Source of the DNA: Vreelandella salicampi
Lineage (GTDB): Bacteria > Pseudomonadota > Gammaproteobacteria > Pseudomonadales > Halomonadaceae
NCBI RefSeq assembly: GCF_013415105.1
Contig: NZ_JACCDF010000002.1
Span: forward strand, 310,001 to 374,000
Length of the DNA: 64,000 bases
Direction of reading: 5' to 3'
Positions 15,835-23,020 of the stretch are shown here, one piece after another (positions within the stretch are counted from its first letter, which is position 1; each line of letters starts with the position of its first letter). The notes beneath the pieces were generated by a model. The model was not told the origin of the DNA. It made no database searches and saw nothing but the letters and a program-made list of their open reading frames with translations. A program made the position numbers and the translations under genes.

Positions 15835-17013
15835 CTACAAGTCTTCGCTGTCATGCTCGCTTACTCGATTGAGCCATTGCGCCATGCCACTATCTTCAAA
15901 CGCATAGTTGCCGCGTCCGGAGCGCCAGACCAGTTCTTTCTCTCGTAAGCTTTCCAGTGCCTTCTGAATATTAGTGGCCGTGGGAGTCTTGGCGTGTGGG
16001 TCTCTCTTTCGAAGAAACGATTTAATGGCTTTTTGCGTCTCATCTTTGTAGGCTGCAAAGGGTGCTTTTGAGAGTGATTGTTGCGCTATCGCCTGCAACA
16101 CGGCTTTCTGCACATTGGGCAGTGGATCATACGCCAGAAGGTAGTCTGTCCAGATTTCCTCTTGAAAATCATGAGCATTACGCTCAAGCAGTTCTCCCAG
16201 GTTGGGGGCATCACCCATCTCAAGCGCTACCCGCTTGACGATGCTGGCCAATAGCTCTGGCCGGTGGCCCACTAGAGAAAACGCTTTATACATGTCGTCT
16301 TCCTGAAAGTGGTTGTTCTGCGCCAGCTTTACGTTTAAATCTTTGGTATAGGCCCGCACAAAATCTCTGTCGAGTAATGGAAAGGGGGTAATCTCCGCGC
16401 CGAAAAAGGGTTGCTTCGTGTTAAGAACCAGTTGTGCGAGTTTATCGCGGCTAGAGCCCGTAAATACCAGGCGTAATCCCTGGCCCTGCCCACCTTGATT
16501 GAGTGCGTCCCGAGCGGCTTTCAGCGCGAACATTGAACTCATACCTTGCTCGCTATTCAGTGCGTGTTGGGCTTCATCAATGATTAACACGACTAGCTTG
16601 TCTGTTGCCGCTGAGAGCAATTGAAGCGCATCACCCAGGGTTGCGCCGGCGGGTAGCTTGCCAGCGGTAAAATCCCAGGTGACGGTTCGCAGGATGCTCA
16701 CTCGGGATACGCCGCTGGACTTCAGCAGCTTGGTGACAAGGCTCTCATTATCGTAGAGCTTAGCGACTATTGCGCTTTCAATCAGGGAGGCAGGGTCAGC
16801 ATCGCGGTTTGACCATAAATCGACGTAGACCGTCTCCCAGTCGTTGGCCTGACATGCGGGGATGAGGTCTTCTTTCAGGAAGGTACTTTTTCCTGTACGA
16901 CGAGGAGCGGTGAGGAACATGCCGCTGCTAAAATCAATGATGCTTGTACCGGCCATTCCATCTACCAGCGATTTAGCGAGCGCGTCACGATGGTATACAA
17001 AAACAGGTAGCAT
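15835..17013 (-). CDS. Stand-alone AAA/STAND-like ATPase, function unknown
   Basis: 392-residue predicted cytoplasmic ATPase. Walker A is APRRTGKST at residues 36-44, Walker B is VVLIIDEAQ with D146-E147, and a sensor-like VFTGSSRDKL follows near 195. The C-terminal third (about 290-385) looks like a winged helix (TATNIQKALESLREKELVWR). It resembles archaeal-type ATPases and DNA-linked AAA proteins found singly in accessory regions. It has no operon partners; the promoter carries a perfect inverted repeat, and a toxin remnant lies upstream. These signs fit a mobile or defence-related gene, but I cannot name its job. Confidence 0.7.
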   Translation of the reverse strand: MLPVFVYHRDALAKSLVDGMAGTSIIDFSSGMFLTAPRRTGKSTFLKEDLIPACQANDWETVYVDLWSNRDADPASLIESAIVAKLYDNESLVTKLLKSSGVSRVSILRTVTWDFTAGKLPAGATLGDALQLLSAATDKLVVLIIDEAQHALNSEQGMSSMFALKAARDALNQGGQGQGLRLVFTGSSRDKLAQLVLNTKQPFFGAEITPFPLLDRDFVRAYTKDLNVKLAQNNHFQEDDMYKAFSLVGHRPELLASIVKRVALEMGDAPNLGELLERNAHDFQEEIWTDYLLAYDPLPNVQKAVLQAIAQQSLSKAPFAAYKDETQKAIKSFLRKRDPHAKTPTATNIQKALESLREKELVWRSGRGNYAFEDSGMAQWLNRVSEHDSEDL

Positions 17014-17018
17014 ATTAC

Positions 17019-17067
17019 CACCAATTATCTTTATGAGTATGATTTATACTTTATCAGATAATTGGTG
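17019..17067. promoter_or_regulatory. 12-bp inverted repeat at the AAA ATPase promoter
   Basis: CACCAATTATCT (17019-17030) and AGATAATTGGTG (17056-17067) are perfect reverse complements separated by 25 AT-rich bases. The left arm lies 5 bases before the ATG at 17013 on the minus strand. It could be an operator, possibly autoregulatory, or a recombination site. Confidence 0.6.
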
Positions 17068-17220
17068 ATAAAAGGAGTCTACATTTGGTTCTTCGTGACT
17101 CCTTATGAAATCATCTCCGCTAGCCAGATAATGGCACCCGTGGGAAGGCGCTTCCGCGCGCGATGATTTGGCGGTCTTGCTGCGTCCATTTTCCAAATGC
17201 TGTGCCTTTTCTGAGAATAA

Positions 17221-17313
17221 TTAATCAAGAGCGAGTGCGGCGGCAGGATGTTCTCGAGCGATATATTTCCGGATTTCCTGTCGATCCTGTGACGCTAGAC
17301 GTGTTGATACCAT
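17221..17313 (-). pseudogene. ParE/RelE-type toxin N-terminal remnant
   Basis: A 30-codon frame opens at ATG 17313 behind AAGGAG and reads VSTRLASQDRQEIRKYIA, then REHPAAALALD and a TAA stop. The pattern D-x-x-EIRKYIA-x-x-x-PAAAL matches the start of ParE-family toxins. Past the stop, the same frame continues LFSEKAQHLE, which also fits the family, so the stop looks like a nonsense mutation of a once longer gene; after that the match is lost. No antitoxin gene is next to it. The call rests on short similarity judged by eye. Confidence 0.4.
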
Positions 17314-17366
17314 AACGAGTTTGACATCCTCTCCTTAGGGACTGTCGAAGCTCCGATGTTCGCGCA

Positions 17367-17394
17367 CAAAAAATCCCGGCGCATGCCGGGATTT
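17367..17394 (-). terminator. Rho-independent terminator of the BCCT transporter gene
   Basis: Read on the minus strand, AAATCCCGGC pairs with GCCGGGATTT over a 4-nt loop and ends in a run of T. It lies 27 nt beyond the stop codon at 17421. Confidence 0.88.
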
Positions 17395-17420
17395 GTCTTT
17401 TAGCTTTGAAGCAGACGCCG

Positions 17421-19457
17421 TTACAGCTGGGCGTTTTCCGGCGGTTCGCCGATAGTGCCCGGCATCGCATGTTGATGGCCGGCCAGCGTTAAGAAGTGCA
17501 GGTGGCGTTCATACTCGGCGACCAAGTCGCCAATGACCTGTCCACGCGTGTAGCCGTTAAGGTCCTTGTCTTGCCCGCCTTCGGCAAGGAAGACATCCAG
17601 CCGCACGTAGTAGTCATCGTCCGCCGGGATAAAGCTCGGCGTGCGCATGCGGTGGGGGCAGACCTGATAGACAAAGCTGGTCGCATCGCCTAAATCAACT
17701 TGTAGCATCAGGTTGGGCAGTGACTCACCCTCTACATGCTCTTCGGTGACGTTGGCGGTTTGGCCACGGCTTTCAAGCTCTTGGGCAAACTGGGTCATCG
17801 CCGGGCGGATAGAGTGCTCAAGGGTCGCGGCGGCACCGGCGCGGTTCGAGGTATCCAGCGCGCGGTCCAAACGCTCTTTCCAGTCGCCACCTGAGGCACC
17901 GCCCGCAATCATACGGCGCGCGTCAGCTTTGCTGCCTTCAAGTTTCAGCGCTTTATACATGCCCACCATGATGGCAAAAATCACCACGGAGAACGGTAGC
18001 GCGGTGATCACCACGGCACTTTGCAGTGCAGCGAGCCCGCCGGCCATCAGCAGTGCAATAGTGATTAAGCCGATCACCGCCGACCAGAAAATGCGCAGCT
18101 TCACCGGTGCATCGTGGTTCACGTCACGAATAATCGACGTAAAATTGGCCAGTACCAACGCGCCAGAGTCGGCCGAGGTAATAAAGAACACAATGCCTAG
18201 AATCGTGACCACGGCTGCGGTAATGCCCACATAGGGAAAGTACTCAAGCAGCGTGTAGATGGTCGTCTGCGGAGAGTTTAATGCCTGTTCGCCCAGGGCT
18301 GCTGCACCTTGGTTGGCCACCAGCTCGATACCGGTGTTACCGAATATCGACATCCAAACCATCATAAAGGCCAGCGGAATAAACAAGGCACCGGTAACAA
18401 ACTGGCGGATGGTGCGACCACGGGAGATACGCGCCAGAAACAGACCCACAAAGGGTGTCCAGGCAATCCACCAGCCCCAGAAGAAGATTGTCCACCACAT
18501 CTTCCATTGCTGGGCGTCTTCACCGTCAAAGGCGTAGGTATTGAAACTAGCCGCTACAAAGCCAGATAGGTAATCACCGGCGTTATTGACCACTTTATCC
18601 AGCAGCACCAAGGTATCGCCTGAAAAGAGCACAAACAGCAAAAGTGCCAGTGCCAACAGCATGTTGAACTCAGACAGACGACGGATGCCTTTCTCAACGC
18701 CGGTCACTACAGAAATCGTCGCTAATATCACCACCAGTACGATCAAAATCACCTGTACGGTGAGGTTTTCCGGCACGTCGAACATATAGTTCAGGCCGTA
18801 GTTGAGCTGCATCACGCCGATGCCGAGACTCGTCGCGATACCGAATACCGTCGAGATCACGGCGGTAATGTCCACGGCGTTGCCGATTGGGCCGTGAATA
18901 CGCTTACCCAGTATCGGGTAAAGCGCGCTACGGATCGCCAGCGGCAGGCGGTGGCGGTAGCTAAAGTAGGCCAGCGCCATACCCATCAACACGTAGAGCC
19001 CCCAGCCGGAAAGTCCCCAGTGCAGATAGGTTTGAACGACGGCATTACGCATCGCCGCTTGGCTTTCAGGCGTTAGGTCGGGCGGTGCCAAATAGTGGGC
19101 CACCGGCTCGGCAACGCTGAAGAACAGCAGGTCGATACCGATGCCTGCAGCAAACAGCATCGCCGACCAAGAGAGCAACGAAAACTCCGGCCGCGAGTGA
19201 TCTGGCCCCAGGCGGATGCTGCCAAAGCGGGATAGGCCAATAGCGACCACAAATACCAGGTACGCCACAATGGCGAGCATGTAGTACCAGCCGAAGGTTT
19301 TACTTACCCAGGCAAGGCCAGCATCAAAAAAGGCACCCGCTTGCTCGGTAAAAAGCATCGTAAGTACGAGAAAAACCAAAATCCCTGCGACACTACCGTG
19401 GAAAACCACGGGGTTTAATCGGTCGCGTGCAGGGGACGTTATCGTGTTGTTCGCCAT
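17421..19457 (-). CDS. betT: BCCT-family choline/betaine transporter, BetT-like
   Basis: Inner-membrane carrier of the betaine-choline-carnitine family, probably importing choline as precursor of the osmoprotectant glycine betaine. 678 residues, close to the 677 of E. coli BetT. Twelve helices lie between about 20 and 510; the family signature WTIFFWGWWIAWTPFVGLFL with ARISRGRTIR is intact, as is MLFAAGIGIDLLFFSVAEPV. A long hydrophilic C-terminal domain (about 515-678), which in BetT senses osmotic stress, is present. The betIBA genes are not in the window, yet a BetI-like operator lies upstream, which supports choline as substrate. Confidence 0.88.
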   Translation of the reverse strand: MANNTITSPARDRLNPVVFHGSVAGILVFLVLTMLFTEQAGAFFDAGLAWVSKTFGWYYMLAIVAYLVFVVAIGLSRFGSIRLGPDHSRPEFSLLSWSAMLFAAGIGIDLLFFSVAEPVAHYLAPPDLTPESQAAMRNAVVQTYLHWGLSGWGLYVLMGMALAYFSYRHRLPLAIRSALYPILGKRIHGPIGNAVDITAVISTVFGIATSLGIGVMQLNYGLNYMFDVPENLTVQVILIVLVVILATISVVTGVEKGIRRLSEFNMLLALALLLFVLFSGDTLVLLDKVVNNAGDYLSGFVAASFNTYAFDGEDAQQWKMWWTIFFWGWWIAWTPFVGLFLARISRGRTIRQFVTGALFIPLAFMMVWMSIFGNTGIELVANQGAAALGEQALNSPQTTIYTLLEYFPYVGITAAVVTILGIVFFITSADSGALVLANFTSIIRDVNHDAPVKLRIFWSAVIGLITIALLMAGGLAALQSAVVITALPFSVVIFAIMVGMYKALKLEGSKADARRMIAGGASGGDWKERLDRALDTSNRAGAAATLEHSIRPAMTQFAQELESRGQTANVTEEHVEGESLPNLMLQVDLGDATSFVYQVCPHRMRTPSFIPADDDYYVRLDVFLAEGGQDKDLNGYTRGQVIGDLVAEYERHLHFLTLAGHQHAMPGTIGEPPENAQL

Positions 19458-19495
19458 AAAGGCGGCCTCCTCTAGCCGTATTGGTGTATTTTTCT

Positions 19496-19521
19496 ATTTT
19501 GAATGAACGTTCAAATAAAAT
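19496..19521. promoter_or_regulatory. BetI/TetR-type operator upstream of betT
   Basis: A perfect 10-bp palindrome TGAACGTTCA (19504-19513) is flanked by ATTTT and AAAAT, also complementary, 3 bases out on each side. The core resembles the TGAACGTTCA-like centre of known BetI sites. It lies about 40 nt before the betT start and overlaps its likely promoter. Confidence 0.65.
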
Positions 19522-19600
19522 ACGCGGTTTACGCTCTGGCTTCAAGGGAAGGGCAAAGACAAACGCCGAATAGAAAACAAATGATGACGGGGATAAACGT

Positions 19601-19625
19601 AAAAACGCCCGGAAATCCGGGCGTT
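19601..19625 (-). terminator. Rho-independent terminator of the Spy-like gene
   Basis: On the minus strand AACGCCCGGA pairs with TCCGGGCGTT over a 2-nt apex and continues in TTTTT. It lies between the stop at 19659 and the betT promoter. Confidence 0.88.
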
Positions 19626-19658
19626 GGGTGAAAGCTTAAAAGCGCGAAGTCAGTGGTA

Positions 19659-20042
19659 TTATTCGGCGGTTTCAGGTGCCATGCTGCGATCACCACGCTT
19701 ATTGCGATATTCCTTTTGCATATCGCGCATCGCCGCTTTCAGCGCGTCACGCTCTTCTTCGGTGAGAATTTCCTGCATGCGGCCGTAGTGCTCTTCGCGC
19801 AGCTCGCGCATGGCGTTGTAGTGAGATTCCCGCGCCTCGTTGAGCTGGGTTTGTTTCTCTTCACTGATACCCGCTTGCTCGTAAACCGCCTGGAGGCGCT
19901 CTTCCATACGCTCTTGCATTTGTTCCGGCATACCGCGCTCACCGGCTTTACCGCCGTGGTGGTCGGCGCTTGCCGTGGCAGCGAAGGGCATGAGGGCTAG
20001 GGCAAGCAGGGTTGGGGCGAAAAACGAACGTGTAAGCTTCAT
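19659..20042 (-). CDS. Periplasmic Spy/CpxP-like helical protein
   Basis: 127-residue exported protein with signal peptide 1-26 (LLALALMPFAATASA) and a mature part made almost wholly of charged helix (QMQERMEERLQAVYEQ, EEKQTQLNEARESHYNAMRE, LTEEERDALKAAMRD). The LTEEERDAL segment is close to the LTxxQ motif of the Spy/CpxP group, periplasmic chaperones and metal-stress sensors. Histidines near the mature start (DHHGG) could bind metal. It stands alone with its own terminator; the two-component or metal system it might serve is not adjacent. Confidence 0.75.
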   Translation of the reverse strand: MKLTRSFFAPTLLALALMPFAATASADHHGGKAGERGMPEQMQERMEERLQAVYEQAGISEEKQTQLNEARESHYNAMRELREEHYGRMQEILTEEERDALKAAMRDMQKEYRNKRGDRSMAPETAE

Positions 20043-20184
20043 GGTGAACTCCTTTATGTTGACGCTGACAGTATTGCCGGTCGGCGTGCAAACCGTTTGC
20101 AGAGAGTGTGCAACAAACGTGACGTTACGCTTTAATCTCCCCTGACCCTACAGGTGACGTTCCACGGTTAAGGAGCCGACCACG

Positions 20185-21141
20185 ATGAAACCAAGCAAAC
20201 AAACGCGGGCAAGCACTAACATGGCCCTGACGCTCTCGCAGCGTGTGCGACGCTATTCCAGTATCGGCGCGCTTATGCTGCTGCTTAGTGGATGCGGTGT
20301 CACCCATCGGGTGAGTGAAGGGGAGCCTGCGTCGACACAAGAGGCGCTGCGCGAGCCGGTGCCCTTTAGCCGCCAAGCGGCGCAGCGCTATACCCCGGAC
20401 GACTGGCCCGAGGTATTACGGGCTGATGTCTACCTGCCGGAAACCTTAGGCGAGCAGTTGCGCCCGGCGGCGCTGGTGGTGCACGGCGGCGGCTGGCGCA
20501 ACCGCGGCCGGGAGGATATGCATGCCATTTCTGAAAAGCTCGCCGCGCAGGGCTACGTCACCGTCAATATCGAGCACCGCTTTGCCCCTGACGACCACTT
20601 TCCGGCGCAACTTTACGATCTTCAGCAAGCCATGCGTTGGCTGCACGCTAACGCCGCCGCTTGGCAAGTGGATACCGAGCGCATTGTGGGGGTGGGGTTC
20701 TCCTCCGGCGCGCACCTGGTAAGCCTCTTAGCCGTGGCGGGGGCTGAAGGGCCGCTGGCTGAGCCCTACGGCGGTGAGCAGAGCCGTTTAGCGGCGGTTT
20801 TGGCAGGAGGGCTTCCCAGTGACTTGTTGAAGTTCGACGATGGGCGCTTAGTGGTGGATTTTATCGGCGGCACGCGGGCGGAAAAGCGCGAGGCTTACGT
20901 GTTGGCATCCCCCGCCCGGCAGATCACCGAGGCCGCGCCGCCGCATTTTCTCTACCACGGCACCTGGGATCAGCTCGTGCCGGTAGATCACGCCACCGAT
21001 TTTTATGCCGCGCTCGTCGCTCACGATGTGGAAAGCGAGCTGTACCTGCTGCACGGGCGCGGGCACATCGCCAGCTTCTTGCTCAACGGCCAAGCGATTG
21101 AGGCCGGCATTGCCTTTCTTAATCGGCAGATAAAACCTTAA
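20185..21141 (+). CDS. Lipoprotein alpha/beta hydrolase (esterase-like)
   Basis: 318-residue outer- or inner-membrane lipoprotein with a lipobox LLSGC (C37) after a basic N-terminus and a hydrophobic helix. The catalytic domain is of the HSL/BD-FAE type: oxyanion motif VVHGGGWRNRG near 95, YVTVNIEHRFAP, nucleophile motif GVGFSSGAH, and an acid and histidine late in the chain (HGTWDQLVPVDHA and GRGHIASF). The substrate is likely a short acyl ester. It is a single gene, convergent with the FlxA-like gene. Confidence 0.83.
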   Translation: MKPSKQTRASTNMALTLSQRVRRYSSIGALMLLLSGCGVTHRVSEGEPASTQEALREPVPFSRQAAQRYTPDDWPEVLRADVYLPETLGEQLRPAALVVHGGGWRNRGREDMHAISEKLAAQGYVTVNIEHRFAPDDHFPAQLYDLQQAMRWLHANAAAWQVDTERIVGVGFSSGAHLVSLLAVAGAEGPLAEPYGGEQSRLAAVLAGGLPSDLLKFDDGRLVVDFIGGTRAEKREAYVLASPARQITEAAPPHFLYHGTWDQLVPVDHATDFYAALVAHDVESELYLLHGRGHIASFLLNGQAIEAGIAFLNRQIKP

Positions 21142-21186
21142 GGGAATATGATGGCCTTCGGCACGTTGGATAGTGACCTTACGTTG

Positions 21187-21687
21187 TTATGACATAGCCA
21201 ACGACATCATTTCGATAACAGCGCCATCATCAAGATCCATCTGATCGACGATTTTGTTTAATTGACTCATGGCTTCCTGAAGTGCGCTATTAAGGCTATT
21301 GATTGCCTCTTGCAGGGCGTTGAGCTTCGCTTGGCGTTGTTCATCGCCCAATGATTGGTCTTGCATAACGTCCTGCAACTCCTGCTGCTTCTCCTTTAAT
21401 TTTTCTCGATACTCGGCTATGCGCTTTAGTAGCTCTTGTACTTCGGGGGGAAGACCACTTTCCTCGATTTTGGTGTTCTTCGCTTCCAGTGTGTTGCCAG
21501 CTTTTTCTGAAGAAGAGGCGATGCCTTTGGCCAGGGGTGAAAGATCCAAATATACGCTGGTGTTGGCACCCGCCAAGTCAGCGTCAGACGTGACCGGTGT
21601 GGTTGTTACCTTCTCGGCATTTAACGGCTCACTACGTAAGGGAGATGCGTCTAAAGAGACACTCCCGGTAGATAAAGAGATGGTCAT
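21187..21687 (-). CDS. FlxA-like coiled-coil protein, flagellar-regulon candidate
   Basis: 166-residue cytoplasmic protein without signal peptide or membrane segment. The first 55 residues are low in charge and serine/threonine rich; residues 75-155 are a strong coiled coil (LLKRIAEYREKLKEKQQELQ, then LNALQEAINSLNSALQEAMS) like the FlxA family of unknown function. A near-perfect sigma-28 promoter lies upstream, and E. coli flxA is a known FliA-dependent gene, so both signs agree. No other flagellar gene is in the window. Confidence 0.65.
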   Translation of the reverse strand: MTISLSTGSVSLDASPLRSEPLNAEKVTTTPVTSDADLAGANTSVYLDLSPLAKGIASSSEKAGNTLEAKNTKIEESGLPPEVQELLKRIAEYREKLKEKQQELQDVMQDQSLGDEQRQAKLNALQEAINSLNSALQEAMSQLNKIVDQMDLDDGAVIEMMSLAMS

Positions 21688-21787
21688 GGCAATCTCTCGC
21701 GATAGTGTTAAGGGCTATTTTTAAGCAGACGCTGCAGCGACTACATAGGCTTGCTTAGGGAGGTAGGTTATAAGCAGGCTAATAGAG

Positions 21788-21814
21788 TTATCGACAGCCT
21801 GAGCCGATACTTTA
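21788..21814 (-). promoter_or_regulatory. Sigma-28 (FliA) promoter of the FlxA-like gene
   Basis: On the minus strand the sequence reads TAAAGTAT, 11 bases, then GTCGATAA, against the consensus TAAAGTTT-N11-GCCGATAA: one mismatch in each box and exact spacing. It lies about 100 nt before the ATG at 21687. Confidence 0.75.
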
Positions 21815-21839
21815 GTTCACGCTGAAACACCAACAGGTG

Positions 21840-22163
21840 TTAAGCACATCCCAGGAAAAGGGCTAATAGCCGATTCACCGAGACCATCACTTCATCTTCG
21901 AGGCGGCCAAACGACGCGTTTACTTTGTCGCGTTTCAGCGTCATCGCCTTGTCTACCATGACCTGAGATGGCCTCCTCAACCCGTTTTCGGGTGTGGGCT
22001 CTACATCAACACGGATCAGCGGCGCATCAACTCTTGCACTGGATAACGGCAGAACCGTAATACTGGCCGTGTTGCTGAATTGATCTAATTGGATAACAAG
22101 CGCTGGTCGCGGCTTCCCAAAGTCACCCTGCAACGAGACGGTTACCAAATCACCACGTCTCAT
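21840..22163 (-). CDS. MazF/PemK-type mRNA interferase toxin
   Basis: Toxin of a type II toxin-antitoxin pair, expected to cut single-stranded mRNA at short sites. 107 residues from ATG 22163, which overlaps the antitoxin stop as ATGA; a GTG at 22172 is a less likely start. Sequence features are MRRGDLVTV, KPRPALVIQLD, ITVLPLSS, then PSQVMVDKAMTLKRDKV and FGRLEDEVM with VNRLLALFLG. The usual TxxxLTS-type motif has serine for threonine (PLSS). The gene looks intact, but the antitoxin gene before it has lost its front half. Confidence 0.88.
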   Translation of the reverse strand: MRRGDLVTVSLQGDFGKPRPALVIQLDQFSNTASITVLPLSSARVDAPLIRVDVEPTPENGLRRPSQVMVDKAMTLKRDKVNASFGRLEDEVMVSVNRLLALFLGCA

Positions 22164-22294
22164 GCATCCCACTCATCGATGACGTCATTGAGGGCGGCTT
22201 CCATAAAGCTGTCCAGTTCATGGACAGCGGCGTCAGCTTCAGCCACTCGCCTGCACTGACAGCTGACCTCTTCGGCGAAGCCAGGGCAGCGCGA
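22160..22294 (-). pseudogene. MazE-type (DUF3018) antitoxin, 5' end deleted
   Basis: A 44-codon frame runs from directly after the baeR stop codon (TAG at 22295-22297) to a TGA that overlaps the mazF start. It reads SRCPGFAEEVSCQCRRVAEA, DAAVHELDSF, MEAALNDVIDEWDA. This matches the C-terminal part of DUF3018 MazE-like antitoxins (PGFAEE...VAEAD...FM..AL.D), which run to about 70-80 residues. The N-terminal DNA-binding part and any ATG are gone. A GTG at V17 could still start a 28-residue toxin-binding peptide. Confidence 0.7.
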
Positions 22295-22990
22295 CTAGCC
22301 CTCCGGCTGGTACTTGTAACCAACGCCGTAGACCGAGCGGATAATGTCTTGCTCGGGCAGTACGTCAGCGATTTTCTTGCGCAGTTTTTTGACGTGGCTG
22401 TCGACGGTGCGCTCGGAGACGATGCGGTTATCGCGGTACATGTGATCCATCAGCTGTTCGCGGCTAAAGATACGCCCTGGTGCATGCATCATGACGCGTA
22501 GCAGTTGAAATTCCACCGCAGTCAGGCCGATATCCTGGCCGTTAGCGAGCGCTTGCCAGCCGTCGTCGTTCAATGTGACCGGTGACGGCGGCGGCCCCTG
22601 TGTGGCGGCATCCGTCGCCTGGCTGCGGCGCAGCACCGCCTTGACGCGGGCGACCACTTCCCGCGGGCTGAAAGGCTTGCAAATGTAGTCGTCGGCGCCG
22701 AGTTCGAGCCCGAGCAGTCGGTCGACTTCTTCGACCTTGGCGGTCACCATGATGATGGCGATATGCGGGTAGTGCTGACGTATCTCGCGGCATAGCGTTA
22801 GACCATCGACGCCGGGCAGCATCAAATCAAGCAGAATCAACGCGGGCGCGTGCTGTTCCAGCCACGGCATCACTGCCTCGCCGTCTTCCAGCGTGGTGAC
22901 CGCAAAGCCGTTGGTTTGCAGATAATCCGCCATCAAGCGGGCAATCTTGGGCTCGTCTTCCACAATTAATAAAGAGGCGTCGTTGGGCAT
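22295..22990 (-). CDS. baeR: OmpR-family response regulator, BaeR-like
   Basis: 231-residue cytoplasmic regulator: receiver domain 1-120 (LLIVEDEPKIARLMADYL, LILLDLMLPGVDGLTLCREI with the phospho-Asp in LLDLML, VTAK, and KPFSPREVVARVKAVLRR) and C-terminal winged helix (FSREQLMDHMY, VSERTVDSHVKKLRKKIADV, VYGVGYKY). The phrase DRLLGLELGADDYICKPFSP is nearly that of E. coli BaeR. Last intact gene of an efflux operon, 30 nt after baeS. BaeR controls envelope-stress efflux genes; autoregulation of this operon is likely but not shown. Confidence 0.9.
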   Translation of the reverse strand: MPNDASLLIVEDEPKIARLMADYLQTNGFAVTTLEDGEAVMPWLEQHAPALILLDLMLPGVDGLTLCREIRQHYPHIAIIMVTAKVEEVDRLLGLELGADDYICKPFSPREVVARVKAVLRRSQATDAATQGPPPSPVTLNDDGWQALANGQDIGLTAVEFQLLRVMMHAPGRIFSREQLMDHMYRDNRIVSERTVDSHVKKLRKKIADVLPEQDIIRSVYGVGYKYQPEG

Positions 22991-23020
22991 ACGGTATTTG
23001 TCTCTTGCGGTGTTTGTCTT

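Noticed and set aside
17320..17345. TTTGACATCCTCTCC as an IS200/IS605 end
   Set aside because: Reminiscent of sequences seen near such elements, but no transposase gene or paired end is visible.
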